NCBI GenBank assembly: GCA_965222105.1 | Contig: CBDCTQ010000059.1 | Coordinates: 94,071 to 158,070 of the forward strand | Direction of reading: 5' to 3' | Source: CALGLS01 sp965222105 | GTDB lineage: Bacteria > Bacteroidota > Bacteroidia > Chitinophagales > Saprospiraceae | Length of the DNA: 64,000 bases | Part shown: one piece after another, positions 53,449 to 61,631 of the stretch | Position numbering within the stretch: the first letter of the stretch is position 1 | Layout: every line of letters starts with the position of its first letter | Translations under genes and position numbers: made by a program | Notes under the pieces: model-generated | Databases searched by the model: none | Told to the model about the DNA's origin: nothing | The model's input: only the letters and a program-made list of their open reading frames with translations

Positions 53449-54769
53449 GCTCTGGCTGATCATAAAACGGGAATACCTGACCCGTGTCAAAAAACGCTCT
53501 TTTATCCTGGCCACTTTGCTCACGCCGCTGGCCTTTGCTCTGCTCTTTGTGGTGATTGGGTTTATCTTTGCCTACAACAGCGGAGAGAGCCTCCGGGTGG
53601 CCTTCATCGATCCGGGGCATTTGCTGGCCGACCATGCCGGACTGAAATCGGAAGACGACAATTCCCTTCACTTCATCAAATCGGTCAAACCCCTGGAGAC
53701 CCTGAAGCAGGAAGTGGTGGAGGGAAGGTACGACGGCATACTGGTGCTGCCAACGATCCGCGACGTCTACGAAAAGCGGGATACCCTATTTTATTATTCC
53801 GACCAACAGGTGAGCCTCAATGTCAACATGGCCATCAAACAGCGGGTGAGCAAAAGCGTACGCGATTACAAGATCCGTGCCCTCAACCTCGACAAAAACC
53901 AACTCGAGGCCCTGAAGTCAGACCTAGTGTTCGACCCCGTACCCATCAGCAACCCCGAAGAAGACGACAGCTCCATTGCCAGTATCATCGCTGCGGGGAT
54001 CGGAGGCGCAATGGGCATGATCATGTACTTCACGGTGTTTATATATGGTATGATGGTGATGCGCTCGGTGATGGAAGAAAAAACCAACCGGATCGTGGAG
54101 GTGATGATCTCTTCGGTGAAGCCCTTTCAGTTGATGATGGGCAAGATCATCGGTGTGGGAGCAGTGGGGCTGACACAGGTGGCCATCTGGGCGGTGTTGA
54201 TACCGGTGATCCTGACCGTCGTGCAATTATTGTTTGGGTTCAACTCCGAAGAGCTTCAACAAGTGCCTAACAGTGCTTCTGCACCCGATATAGAGGAGCT
54301 GGGCATTGGGTTTATGGAAATAGTAGAAGAGCTGAAATCGCAAAACTGGTGGATGATCGTCCCTCTGTTTGTCTTTTATTTTTTGGGAGGCTATTTTTTG
54401 TATGCCTCGTTGTTTGCAGCGGTGGGTTCGGCTATGGGCGACGATCTGGGGGAGGGACAAACCCTGACGATCCCCATCACCATACCGGTGTTGATCGCTT
54501 TTTACATTATGTTTGCTTCAGTACAGTCGCCGCACAGCAATATGGCGGTGTGGTCGAGTATATTCCCTTTGTTTTCTCCTATTGTGATGCCGGCCCGGTT
54601 GGCCTTCGATCCTCCGGTGTGGCAGGTGGTGTTGTCTATTGTGGTGTTGGCGGTTTCGTCGGTATTCTTTGTTTGGTTGTCGGGGCGCATCTATCGCGTT
54701 GGGATATTGATGTACGGCAAGAAGGTATCCTTCCGGGAGTTAGGGCGGTGGTTGTTTTACCGGGATTGA
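53441..54769 (+). CDS. ABC transporter permease (NatB-like)
   Basis: The 442-residue product has an N-terminal membrane helix (about 20-42), a long extracytoplasmic region (about 45-170), and five further helices toward the C-terminus with the ABC-2 pattern EEKTNRIVEVMISSVKPFQLMMGKIIGVGAVGLTQ (about 210-245). Together with the preceding ATPase it forms a sodium/drug-type exporter, substrate unknown. The ATG at 53441 overlaps the ATPase stop. An upstream TTG at 53435 adds only two codons. Confidence 0.92.
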   Translation: MNKLWLIIKREYLTRVKKRSFILATLLTPLAFALLFVVIGFIFAYNSGESLRVAFIDPGHLLADHAGLKSEDDNSLHFIKSVKPLETLKQEVVEGRYDGILVLPTIRDVYEKRDTLFYYSDQQVSLNVNMAIKQRVSKSVRDYKIRALNLDKNQLEALKSDLVFDPVPISNPEEDDSSIASIIAAGIGGAMGMIMYFTVFIYGMMVMRSVMEEKTNRIVEVMISSVKPFQLMMGKIIGVGAVGLTQVAIWAVLIPVILTVVQLLFGFNSEELQQVPNSASAPDIEELGIGFMEIVEELKSQNWWMIVPLFVFYFLGGYFLYASLFAAVGSAMGDDLGEGQTLTIPITIPVLIAFYIMFASVQSPHSNMAVWSSIFPLFSPIVMPARLAFDPPVWQVVLSIVVLAVSSVFFVWLSGRIYRVGILMYGKKVSFRELGRWLFYRD

Positions 54770-54776
54770 CCCTGTC

Positions 54777-57167
54777 TTATTCCATTTCACCATATAGCCG
54801 TACTTCGATTCGTTGGTTGGCCTGGTGTTCTTCTTCGGTACAGACGACGCCGTTGCTGCAGTGATTGACCAACTGGGTCTCTCCATAACCGGCATCGATG
54901 ATCCGCGAAGTGTCAACCCCTTTGTAGAGCAGGTAATTTTTGACGGCTTTGGCCCGTTTTTCCGAAACGGTCATATTGTTGCGGTCGTAACCGATGCTTT
55001 CGGTATGGGCGGCTATTTCGACCATTAGTTCGGGATGCTGATTCAGTATTTTGGCCAGCGGGTTGAGCAAAAGGGTCATTTTGGGTTGAAGCATATATTC
55101 GCCGGGGTAGTACTTGAGGTCTTCAATGACGTAGTACATGCCTTTTTCGGTTCTGTCTTTCGATACAGCTTGCCGGAATTCTTTGAAACTGACCTTTTTG
55201 CCGACAGGCTGTTCGACGGGGAAAGTCGTTTCCATGACCGTATTGGTAATAGGTGCTTCCACTTCTTCCGGTTGTGTAGCAGCAGCCACCTCCGTTTCCA
55301 ATGTTGCGATATCGTCATTCATTGTGACGCCATCCATTGTTTCCTCATCCGGCAAGGGTTCCAGCACTTTTTCCCAGGCTTCGTCTATTGTTTTGGAATC
55401 GATCGGTTCATCGTTCGTCTGAGGCATTTCTACGTCGACGGTACTGTTGCCGGGGTCGGTGAGGGCCATGTCAGAGGGCTCTTCTTCGGAGGGTATTGCC
55501 GGTTCTGAGGTGGTATGGGGCTGGGTGCCGTTGTCGGGTTGGGTGTCGAAGTCTTCCGTTTCGGATGTGGTGGTAGTTGACACAAAATCTTCAACCTCTT
55601 CGGTTGTTTCGTTGTTTTCGATGAGGATGGCAGTTTGTTCTGGTTCGATGGAGAAGTCGTTCGTGACCGCTTCTTCAACGGTGTCAGCTACATCGGGGGG
55701 TGTGTTCGACAATTCGACGGTGGTTGGAGCGGGTTGTTCGTCTTCTGTCGGGGTTTCGATGGTTGTATATTCATCTATGGTTTCTTCTGCTTCGAGGGCT
55801 GTGTCATTTTGTGAAAACTCCTCAAAGCTGTCTTCCGTTTCAGCGATCACTTCCGGGGTTATTTCATCGGTGGGTGTTATCGTTGTGGTTTCTTCCACAA
55901 CCAGTGCGGGTTGGTCGGTGGTGAGCGAAAAGAGGTAGATGTCGTCATCGCCACCCTTTCGGGAAGAGGTAAAGGCCCCTTTGGAGTAGGTGGGATCGAT
56001 GTAGATGGAGATGTCATCGTGAGAGCTGTTGATGGGTTGTCCAACGTTGACAGGGGTAGTCCAACTGCCATCGGGGTTTTGTTCAGAGACAAAGATGTCG
56101 AACCCACCGTAACCGATGTGCCCTTTGGAGCAGAAGTACAGTTTGCCCTGGGTATCCATGAAGGGAAATCCTTCGTGGGCGGTAGTGTTGATGGTGGAGT
56201 CGAGGTTGATGGCTTTGCCCCAGGAGTCGCCATTGCGTTTGGCGTAGTAAATGTCGGTGCCTCCCTTACCTCCCGGCTTGTCGGAGACGAAAAACAAGGT
56301 GTTTCCGTCGGGTGATATGGCGGGGTGCATATAGTTGTGGTTGGGTCGGCAGAAGGGAAGCAGTTCGATGTTTTTCCACTTGTCGCCTTTTTCGAGGGTA
56401 GCGGTAAAGAGTTGGAGGGTAAAAGCATTTTTGCGGTTACTTACGCTGCCGTTTCTGGTAAAGAAAATCCGGTTGGTACCGAAACTGGCATTTGCATTGT
56501 TTTTGTTGTGTTCGTTGAGTTTTCCCGAAAGGGAGGAAGGATCGGACCATTGGCTGCCGTTGAGCTGGCTGGCATAGAGGCGTATGAAGTCGCGGCCGGT
56601 AGCTCCCGATTTCTTTTTGAGGAGTTTGGCGCCTGGTTTCCGGTCGGAGGAAAATACCAGGCTGTTGTTGAAGTATACGGGGGAGGAGTCGTCGTATTCT
56701 GAGTTGTGTGGAAAGGGCCGGACGGCTGCCTGGGGAAACAGGGCGGTGATGAAGGGCACCTGATCGCAGGCGTTGGCCATCCGGAGGCCGTTCCCGTCGT
56801 CGGGTTTTAATTCATGGTATTTGAGAAACCAGTTTTTGGCTTCCGCATATTCCGATTTGCTCATCAGCACTTCGCCGTAGTGATAGAATGCTTCCGGGCG
56901 GACGTATTTTTCGTTGACCACCTTTTGGTAATGCGATTCTGCCTTGTCCATTTGGTTGAGCATTTTGTAACAATAAGCCAGTTTGGTACGGGCAGCGACG
57001 CTTTTCTTTTGTTCGAGCACTTTTTCATAGATGGGGATGGCTTCGGCGTATGCTTTGGCGCGGTAGAGGAGATCGGCCTTCTTTTTATCGGCTTTTTGTC
57101 CGTAGATGGTCGCTGTTCCGAAGACCAGGAATAGCCACAAAAGGAGATGTCTTTTTTTCAGCTTCAT
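54777..57167 (-). CDS. PorE-like OmpA-family protein: TPR, PD40 propeller, acidic linker, OmpA
   Basis: The 796-residue product has a signal peptide (about 1-23), TPR-like helices (about 25-125, LYRAKAYAEAIPIYEKVLEQ), a WD40/PD40-type propeller (about 140-410; PAISPDGNTLFFVSDKPGGKGGTDIY, KLYFCSKGHIGYGGFDIF), a long Thr/Glu/Pro-rich acidic segment (about 420-650), and a C-terminal OmpA peptidoglycan-binding domain (about 685-796; GYDRNNMTVSEKRAKAVKNYLL). This resembles PorE of the T9SS, except that the carboxypeptidase-like domain usually between propeller and OmpA is replaced by low-complexity sequence. It links T9SS or outer-membrane structures to the cell wall. Confidence 0.82.
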   Translation of the reverse strand: MKLKKRHLLLWLFLVFGTATIYGQKADKKKADLLYRAKAYAEAIPIYEKVLEQKKSVAARTKLAYCYKMLNQMDKAESHYQKVVNEKYVRPEAFYHYGEVLMSKSEYAEAKNWFLKYHELKPDDGNGLRMANACDQVPFITALFPQAAVRPFPHNSEYDDSSPVYFNNSLVFSSDRKPGAKLLKKKSGATGRDFIRLYASQLNGSQWSDPSSLSGKLNEHNKNNANASFGTNRIFFTRNGSVSNRKNAFTLQLFTATLEKGDKWKNIELLPFCRPNHNYMHPAISPDGNTLFFVSDKPGGKGGTDIYYAKRNGDSWGKAINLDSTINTTAHEGFPFMDTQGKLYFCSKGHIGYGGFDIFVSEQNPDGSWTTPVNVGQPINSSHDDISIYIDPTYSKGAFTSSRKGGDDDIYLFSLTTDQPALVVEETTTITPTDEITPEVIAETEDSFEEFSQNDTALEAEETIDEYTTIETPTEDEQPAPTTVELSNTPPDVADTVEEAVTNDFSIEPEQTAILIENNETTEEVEDFVSTTTTSETEDFDTQPDNGTQPHTTSEPAIPSEEEPSDMALTDPGNSTVDVEMPQTNDEPIDSKTIDEAWEKVLEPLPDEETMDGVTMNDDIATLETEVAAATQPEEVEAPITNTVMETTFPVEQPVGKKVSFKEFRQAVSKDRTEKGMYYVIEDLKYYPGEYMLQPKMTLLLNPLAKILNQHPELMVEIAAHTESIGYDRNNMTVSEKRAKAVKNYLLYKGVDTSRIIDAGYGETQLVNHCSNGVVCTEEEHQANQRIEVRLYGEME

Positions 57168-57481
57168 TTTATTCAGGCTTTTTTATATCTTGTGAGGGGG
57201 CGTGTTGGCAAATAGCCTCCGGGAAACGCTGCTAACAGACTGGAAGAATCATCCGGATTTCTATATCGAAAACGGTCTTAAGCCGGTTATAGCGGCCCTC
57301 CTGGGGGTACAATAGCTCTCTAACGAAAACATCAATCAAGGCGAGGTGATTGTTTACGGGATTTGTTAAATTTTGTTTAACATTAATTCAATCTCAAAAA
57401 TAATGCAACAATTTAACGTTATTTCCCCGGATATGCCAATCCAGGCGCAACAGTTTTGATTCTCCAACAAATAAATTTTTT
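57168..57481. other. 314-bp intergenic region, no feature recognised
   Basis: Between two divergent genes. I saw no credible gene, RNA or perfect TAnnTTTG element. It becomes AT-rich from about 57360, where promoters for the flanking genes would be expected. Confidence 0.6.
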
Positions 57482-58150
57482 ATGAAAAACCTATTGCTAC
57501 TTCTCTTTTTCGCTTTTTTCGCCCAATACGCTCCCCTGAACGCTCAAATAGCAGAGCAGGAAAAAACCATGAGCCAGGGTCTACACAACGCACTCGTACT
57601 CGAATTGCCCGACTGTCAGGACAAATTCGTGGATAAACTATGGAAAAAATACCTCAAAGACTATAAAGGCGGCAAAACCAAAAAAGTCAAAAAAGAACCC
57701 GAATTGTTCACCGACGACGTGCAGATACCCGCCATCGGAGGTGCCAACACCGTCGACCTGTATACCCGCATTAGGGAAAATGGCGATGACGTATTTCTCT
57801 CTCTCTGGGTCGACCTGGGAGGCGCCTACCTCAACTCGGCCGAACACCCCGACCGATACCTCGAAGGCGAAAAACTACTCATGCGTTTTGCCCTTGAGGT
57901 GACCAAGGAAAAGATTAAGATCGAGATCAAAAACGAGGAGGACAAGCTCAAAGATTTCGAAAGAACCCTCAAAAAACTCGAACGCGCCAACGACAATTAC
58001 CACCGCGACATTGAACAGGCCAAAGAAAAGATCAAAAAGGCCGAAGATAACATCGAAAAAAACGTCCAGGAACAGGATAGTACCCGTAAACAGATCGAAG
58101 ACCAGCAGGAAGTCGTTCGCAAGGTGATCCAAAAACTGGAGGATTTGTAG
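57482..58150 (+). CDS. Secreted protein with long coiled coil, unknown function
   Basis: The 222-residue product has a signal peptide (about 1-22, ending LNAQ), a middle region with a compact domain (about 85-140) and a C-terminal charged coiled coil (about 140-222). No family recognised. It is convergent with the invasin-like lipoprotein (6-bp gap). It may associate with the neighbouring envelope genes, but this is only positional. Confidence 0.65.
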   Translation: MKNLLLLLFFAFFAQYAPLNAQIAEQEKTMSQGLHNALVLELPDCQDKFVDKLWKKYLKDYKGGKTKKVKKEPELFTDDVQIPAIGGANTVDLYTRIRENGDDVFLSLWVDLGGAYLNSAEHPDRYLEGEKLLMRFALEVTKEKIKIEIKNEEDKLKDFERTLKKLERANDNYHRDIEQAKEKIKKAEDNIEKNVQEQDSTRKQIEDQQEVVRKVIQKLEDL

Positions 58151-58156
58151 GAGTCC

Positions 58157-58891
58157 CTACTCCTCAATCGCCAGTTCGATCACCCGCTCCAGTGTGGAGC
58201 CGTCCTGGGTTTCGGCAGTGGCCTTCAGTTGTATCACCCCTGGCAGGCCATTGCTGCTTTTGATGGGGGTGGTGAGGGTAGCGTCCGGCCCCGAAAAGGC
58301 AAAGGGAACGATCTCGGCCTGGGCGGAATCCAGTTGGATCACTTCAAAATGTACGATGGTTTTGTCGGAAGGCGTGCCGCTGTCGCGAAACAATTGAATG
58401 GAAATATTGGCAAAATCAATGCGGTCGGATTGGATGACGGATTTCTCCGCCGTGAGGATCATGTTGTCCGGGTAAGCCCGTTGGAAAACCAGCGGCAGAG
58501 TGGCTTGAAACAGTTCCCCATTCTCCGCCTCAATAGTAGCCTGTACCACCACATCGTCGTCGGCGAGGTTGCTGCCCACCAGGGTAGCCTGTGCCGATTT
58601 GTTGGAGGCAGCAGTTGTGACGGACTGCCCATCGTCTTCCGTTGCCAGGAGGAATCTCCCATTGCTGGTTTGAAAGCTGACCGACTCGTCGCCTGCAGCC
58701 AGGGGGCCCAGTTCAGCGGTTAGGATGAGGCGGTCTTGCCCATCGGCGAGGAGTTCACTGGCAGGAGCTGTGAGTTGTATGACGTCGTCGGAGTTGATGC
58801 CCTCGGTGGGGTCTTCCAGTTCACAACTTTGCAGTGTCAAAAATATTCCCAACAATATAATTACGAAGCGTTGCAGGTCGTGTTGTTTCAT
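58157..58891 (-). CDS. Lipoprotein with bacterial Ig-like (invasin/Big_1-type) repeats
   Basis: The 244-residue product has a lipoprotein signal (LTLQSC, Cys at about residue 23) and two Ig-like stretches (about 35-125 and 135-244), with the Big_1-like LTAPASELLADGQDRLILTAEL and a second VIQSDRIDFANISIQLF. It is probably surface-exposed or periplasmic. It is the last of three closely spaced minus-strand genes (58157, 58913, 59466). Confidence 0.65.
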   Translation of the reverse strand: MKQHDLQRFVIILLGIFLTLQSCELEDPTEGINSDDVIQLTAPASELLADGQDRLILTAELGPLAAGDESVSFQTSNGRFLLATEDDGQSVTTAASNKSAQATLVGSNLADDDVVVQATIEAENGELFQATLPLVFQRAYPDNMILTAEKSVIQSDRIDFANISIQLFRDSGTPSDKTIVHFEVIQLDSAQAEIVPFAFSGPDATLTTPIKSSNGLPGVIQLKATAETQDGSTLERVIELAIEE

Positions 58892-58912
58892 CTAATTTGT
58901 TTTTTTTGTTCA

Positions 58913-59428
58913 TTAGGGAGTAGCGTCTTCTGTGTCGGAGGATGCGCCATCTGCCGGTGAATCTGAGGTGTCGCCTTCTGTCGAATCGGGCGTATCGTCT
59001 TCTGAAGAGTCAGTCGTGCTGGCATCCGCAAGCATTTCGTTGTCTGGTTCGGGCGTTGGATCAGGGGGAGGGGTTGCCGGAGATATTTCCGGAGCTTTTC
59101 CAAGTTGGATCAGCAACCGGTCGTTGGCTTCGACCTCGTCGGCGTTGGTAGCTATGGCGTTGAGGGTAAAGATCAGTGTATCTTTTTTATCGGTTTTGAA
59201 AGTGATCGGGATAGACAGTTCGACTACTTCTCCGTCACCAACGGGGTCCTCCTGGCGGATCATTTCTTTTGTGCCGTCCTGGAAGGTGCAGGAGAGCGTT
59301 TTGATGTACAATTTCAACTTCCATTTACCGGCAGCGTTGGGTTGAACCGAAATATGCATATTTTGGCTCACACCGTTTTTCATTTTGCAAGGCTGCGATT
59401 CGACAAAGGAAATAGTGGGAAATGCCAT
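58913..59428 (-). CDS. Protein of unknown function with acidic Ser/Thr-rich tail
   Basis: The 171-residue product has a beta-rich domain (about 1-105) and a low-complexity C-terminus rich in Pro, Asp, Ser and Thr (about 112-171). It lacks a signal peptide. I recognise no family. It lies 21 bp before the Ig-like lipoprotein gene and 37 bp after the next minus-strand gene, so it belongs to the same operon. Confidence 0.65.
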   Translation of the reverse strand: MAFPTISFVESQPCKMKNGVSQNMHISVQPNAAGKWKLKLYIKTLSCTFQDGTKEMIRQEDPVGDGEVVELSIPITFKTDKKDTLIFTLNAIATNADEVEANDRLLIQLGKAPEISPATPPPDPTPEPDNEMLADASTTDSSEDDTPDSTEGDTSDSPADGASSDTEDATP

Positions 59429-59465
59429 GATGATTTGAGTTTGAGGAAAATTGGACTTTTCCAGG

Positions 59466-60905
59466 TTATTGATTGGGAGAGGGATCGATCTTAAATTGTT
59501 CTCCTTTTACAAGTGCGCTGACGCGGTTGAAGGCGTCGAAGTCGAAGTTGAGTCCGAGCACAGGTCCGACCCTGATCTTTTCGTCGTTGATGAGGGGGCT
59601 ACGCGATTCTTGTTTGAAAAAAGTGGCGCCAACATCCACGGAGAGGTAGCGGCTGACGTCGAGGCTCAGCCCAAGGAAAGGAGTGATGCCGAGGATGGAT
59701 TTGAGCTCCTGGCCTTTAAAATTAAAATTCCTTTTGGTAGAAATACCGAGCAAGAACGACATGCGGTCTAGCAGGAAACTGCGTCCCAGATAGGGCTCCG
59801 CAATTCGCTTGTCGACGGGAGAGAAATAAAATTTCAGGGCGGTGTATCCAAAGGCGTCGAGGTCGTCGAAATTGGAGTTGGTATTGTTGAGGGCCACTGC
59901 TCCGCCGCCGAATGAGCTGCCGATCTGAATGCTGTTGAGTTCGGTTTTGGAAATCTCAAAGACGGTTTGCAGGTCGTATTCTCTGCGCACCACGATCAGT
60001 TGGTTTTTCACCACTTCCAGTTTTCGTCTGAAGGAGGCTTCCGGCAGGCTTTCCTCCAGTGGTTGTAGTATGGCGTTGTCTTCTTCTATTTGTGCTTGTA
60101 TATCCTGGGCTCTTTTTCGGTAGGCGGCTTTATCGGGGTGGTCGCTGGGAATCTCACTTAGTTTCGTTTGTACTGCGAGGAGTTCGGTCCTCGACTTGTC
60201 GATGTTGGACCGGAAGCCGGTGACGACGGCGTAGGCCAGTAGTTCGGATTCCAGATCGTTGAGGGAGGTTTGTTTGATGGTCGGCATGTTGGCTTCGATC
60301 CGTTCCGGGGTGTAAAAATAGTCGCCAGCGGCTTTTTCGGTGAGGATTCTTCGGACCTCGTCGTTGAGAAAATTGCCGAACAGTTCGGTGCCGATCCCTT
60401 CTGTTTCCTGGTAGTGTTTGAATGCCCGGTCGAGTCCTCTTTGGAGGGCGAGGTCTTTTTCTTCATCGGTGAGATTAAATTGAAAAATTTTCAGGTAACT
60501 GAATTCGACCAGGTAATTCCGCTTGAATTTTAGAGAAGTGTTGATGTAGGTTTTGAACCGGTCTTTGTCGGTTGCCCTAAATGCCGACCAGGTGGAAGCG
60601 TTGACCAAGAGGTTGGAATCGCGGGCAATGGCCTGCTGCTCGGCCTTGGTAAGCGATATTTTGTCGTTTTTCTTTCGATTGCCTTTTCGGTTTACCCTAA
60701 ATATCCGAACCCGTACTTCATCGGCCCTGGTGTCGTTGGGCAGTTGGGTGCTTCCTTCAATATAGAAATGGCGACCATAGGGCAAGGTGCCGATGATCTT
60801 GCCCTGTTCGTACTGGACAATCGGGATGTCCTGCGCAGGCAATGGGATTTGCAGCAATAGCAATGATCCCAGCAGGAAAAAAAATCGAACGTAAGTTTGC
60901 TCCAT
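59466..60905 (-). CDS. Envelope protein with coiled coil and C-terminal beta-barrel-like domain, unknown
   Basis: The 479-residue product has a signal peptide (about 1-24, LPAQ), an N-terminal beta domain (about 30-120), a helical/coiled-coil middle (about 140-300), and a C-terminal region (about 330-479) of alternating aromatic strands with Gly (GSSFGGGAVALNN, ITPFLGLSLDVSRYLSVDVGATFF) that looks like a small outer-membrane beta-barrel. No family recognised. It leads the three-gene minus-strand operon. Confidence 0.65.
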   Translation of the reverse strand: MEQTYVRFFFLLGSLLLLQIPLPAQDIPIVQYEQGKIIGTLPYGRHFYIEGSTQLPNDTRADEVRVRIFRVNRKGNRKKNDKISLTKAEQQAIARDSNLLVNASTWSAFRATDKDRFKTYINTSLKFKRNYLVEFSYLKIFQFNLTDEEKDLALQRGLDRAFKHYQETEGIGTELFGNFLNDEVRRILTEKAAGDYFYTPERIEANMPTIKQTSLNDLESELLAYAVVTGFRSNIDKSRTELLAVQTKLSEIPSDHPDKAAYRKRAQDIQAQIEEDNAILQPLEESLPEASFRRKLEVVKNQLIVVRREYDLQTVFEISKTELNSIQIGSSFGGGAVALNNTNSNFDDLDAFGYTALKFYFSPVDKRIAEPYLGRSFLLDRMSFLLGISTKRNFNFKGQELKSILGITPFLGLSLDVSRYLSVDVGATFFKQESRSPLINDEKIRVGPVLGLNFDFDAFNRVSALVKGEQFKIDPSPNQ

Positions 60906-61382
60906 AATCTGGCTTGTGGTGGAATGAGGTATGTTAAGTTGTTACATAAGTGAAAGTCAACGCTAAATATATAAAACTTCACATGAATAACTCGAAAAAC
61001 GGCAAAAAAACACAAAAAATAAACTTTTTGTTGCAATTTTCGTTGGATTGTCTTATTTTGTTGGCTGAAATGATCTTATTGGGGGAATGGATAACCGTAT
61101 TTTATAAAAATGGGATGCGAATCTGGGGTTAAATTTTCAACTCCTGATTCATATATGTGAATTTTTTTTTGCACAAATTTGCATCACATGCTCTAATTTG
61201 AACAGGCAATCTGCAAAATGCCATTACAAATGTAAATAATACTAATACGTGATCGTTTGTTGGGCTTTAACAGCCAAAAAATGTAGCTAACAGAACATAC
61301 ACGTTACAAATGATGATTTAAGATATGTATTGCTGTGCAGTGCATTCCCTTTCGGAAAAAAGTTGCCAACATCCAGGGAAAG

Positions 61383-61424
61383 TTATACACATTTAGGAGC
61401 CAAGTTGCCAACAGTTGTGAATAA
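61383..61424. promoter_or_regulatory. Two DnaA-box-like sites upstream of dnaB
   Basis: TTATACACA at 61383-61391 and TGTGAATAA (reverse of TTATTCACA) at 61416-61424 each match TTATNCACA exactly and face each other. They could bind DnaA, either as an autoregulatory site for dnaB or as part of a replication origin; two sites alone are not proof. Confidence 0.45.
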
Positions 61425-61486
61425 CTTACCAACAACGCCACCATTCACCGGGGATCAATACATTAGTATTTATATTTATAATACCT

Positions 61487-61494
61487 TAGCTTTG
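61487..61494 (+). promoter_or_regulatory. -7 promoter element of dnaB
   Basis: TAGCTTTG is a perfect TAnnTTTG. The -33 side has no clean TTTG. Predicted start near 61499, giving a leader of about 130 bases. Confidence 0.4.
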
Positions 61495-61631
61495 TCGCCC
61501 CGTTGAACGAACGGGTACAGAGAACCAACGATACATTTGACTTGTAACACTATCAGACCTTTTACAGACTTTTTGAGAAAACAACCGCTATACTGGGAGG
61601 TCTTTTATAACCACTTTTGAAACATTACACA

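Larger units (their letters stand above)
60906..61631. other. 726-bp AT-rich upstream region of dnaB
   Basis: No credible gene was found; an open frame at 60950 is not gene-like. It holds a perfect -7 element and two DnaA-box-like sites, listed separately. The 10-base sequence AGTTGCCAAC occurs at 61361-61370 and 61403-61412, exactly 42 bp apart. Confidence 0.7.

Noticed and set aside
60950..61132. Possible 60-residue gene upstream of dnaB
   Set aside because: Lys/Asn-rich, no motif, and it lies in an AT-rich regulatory region.
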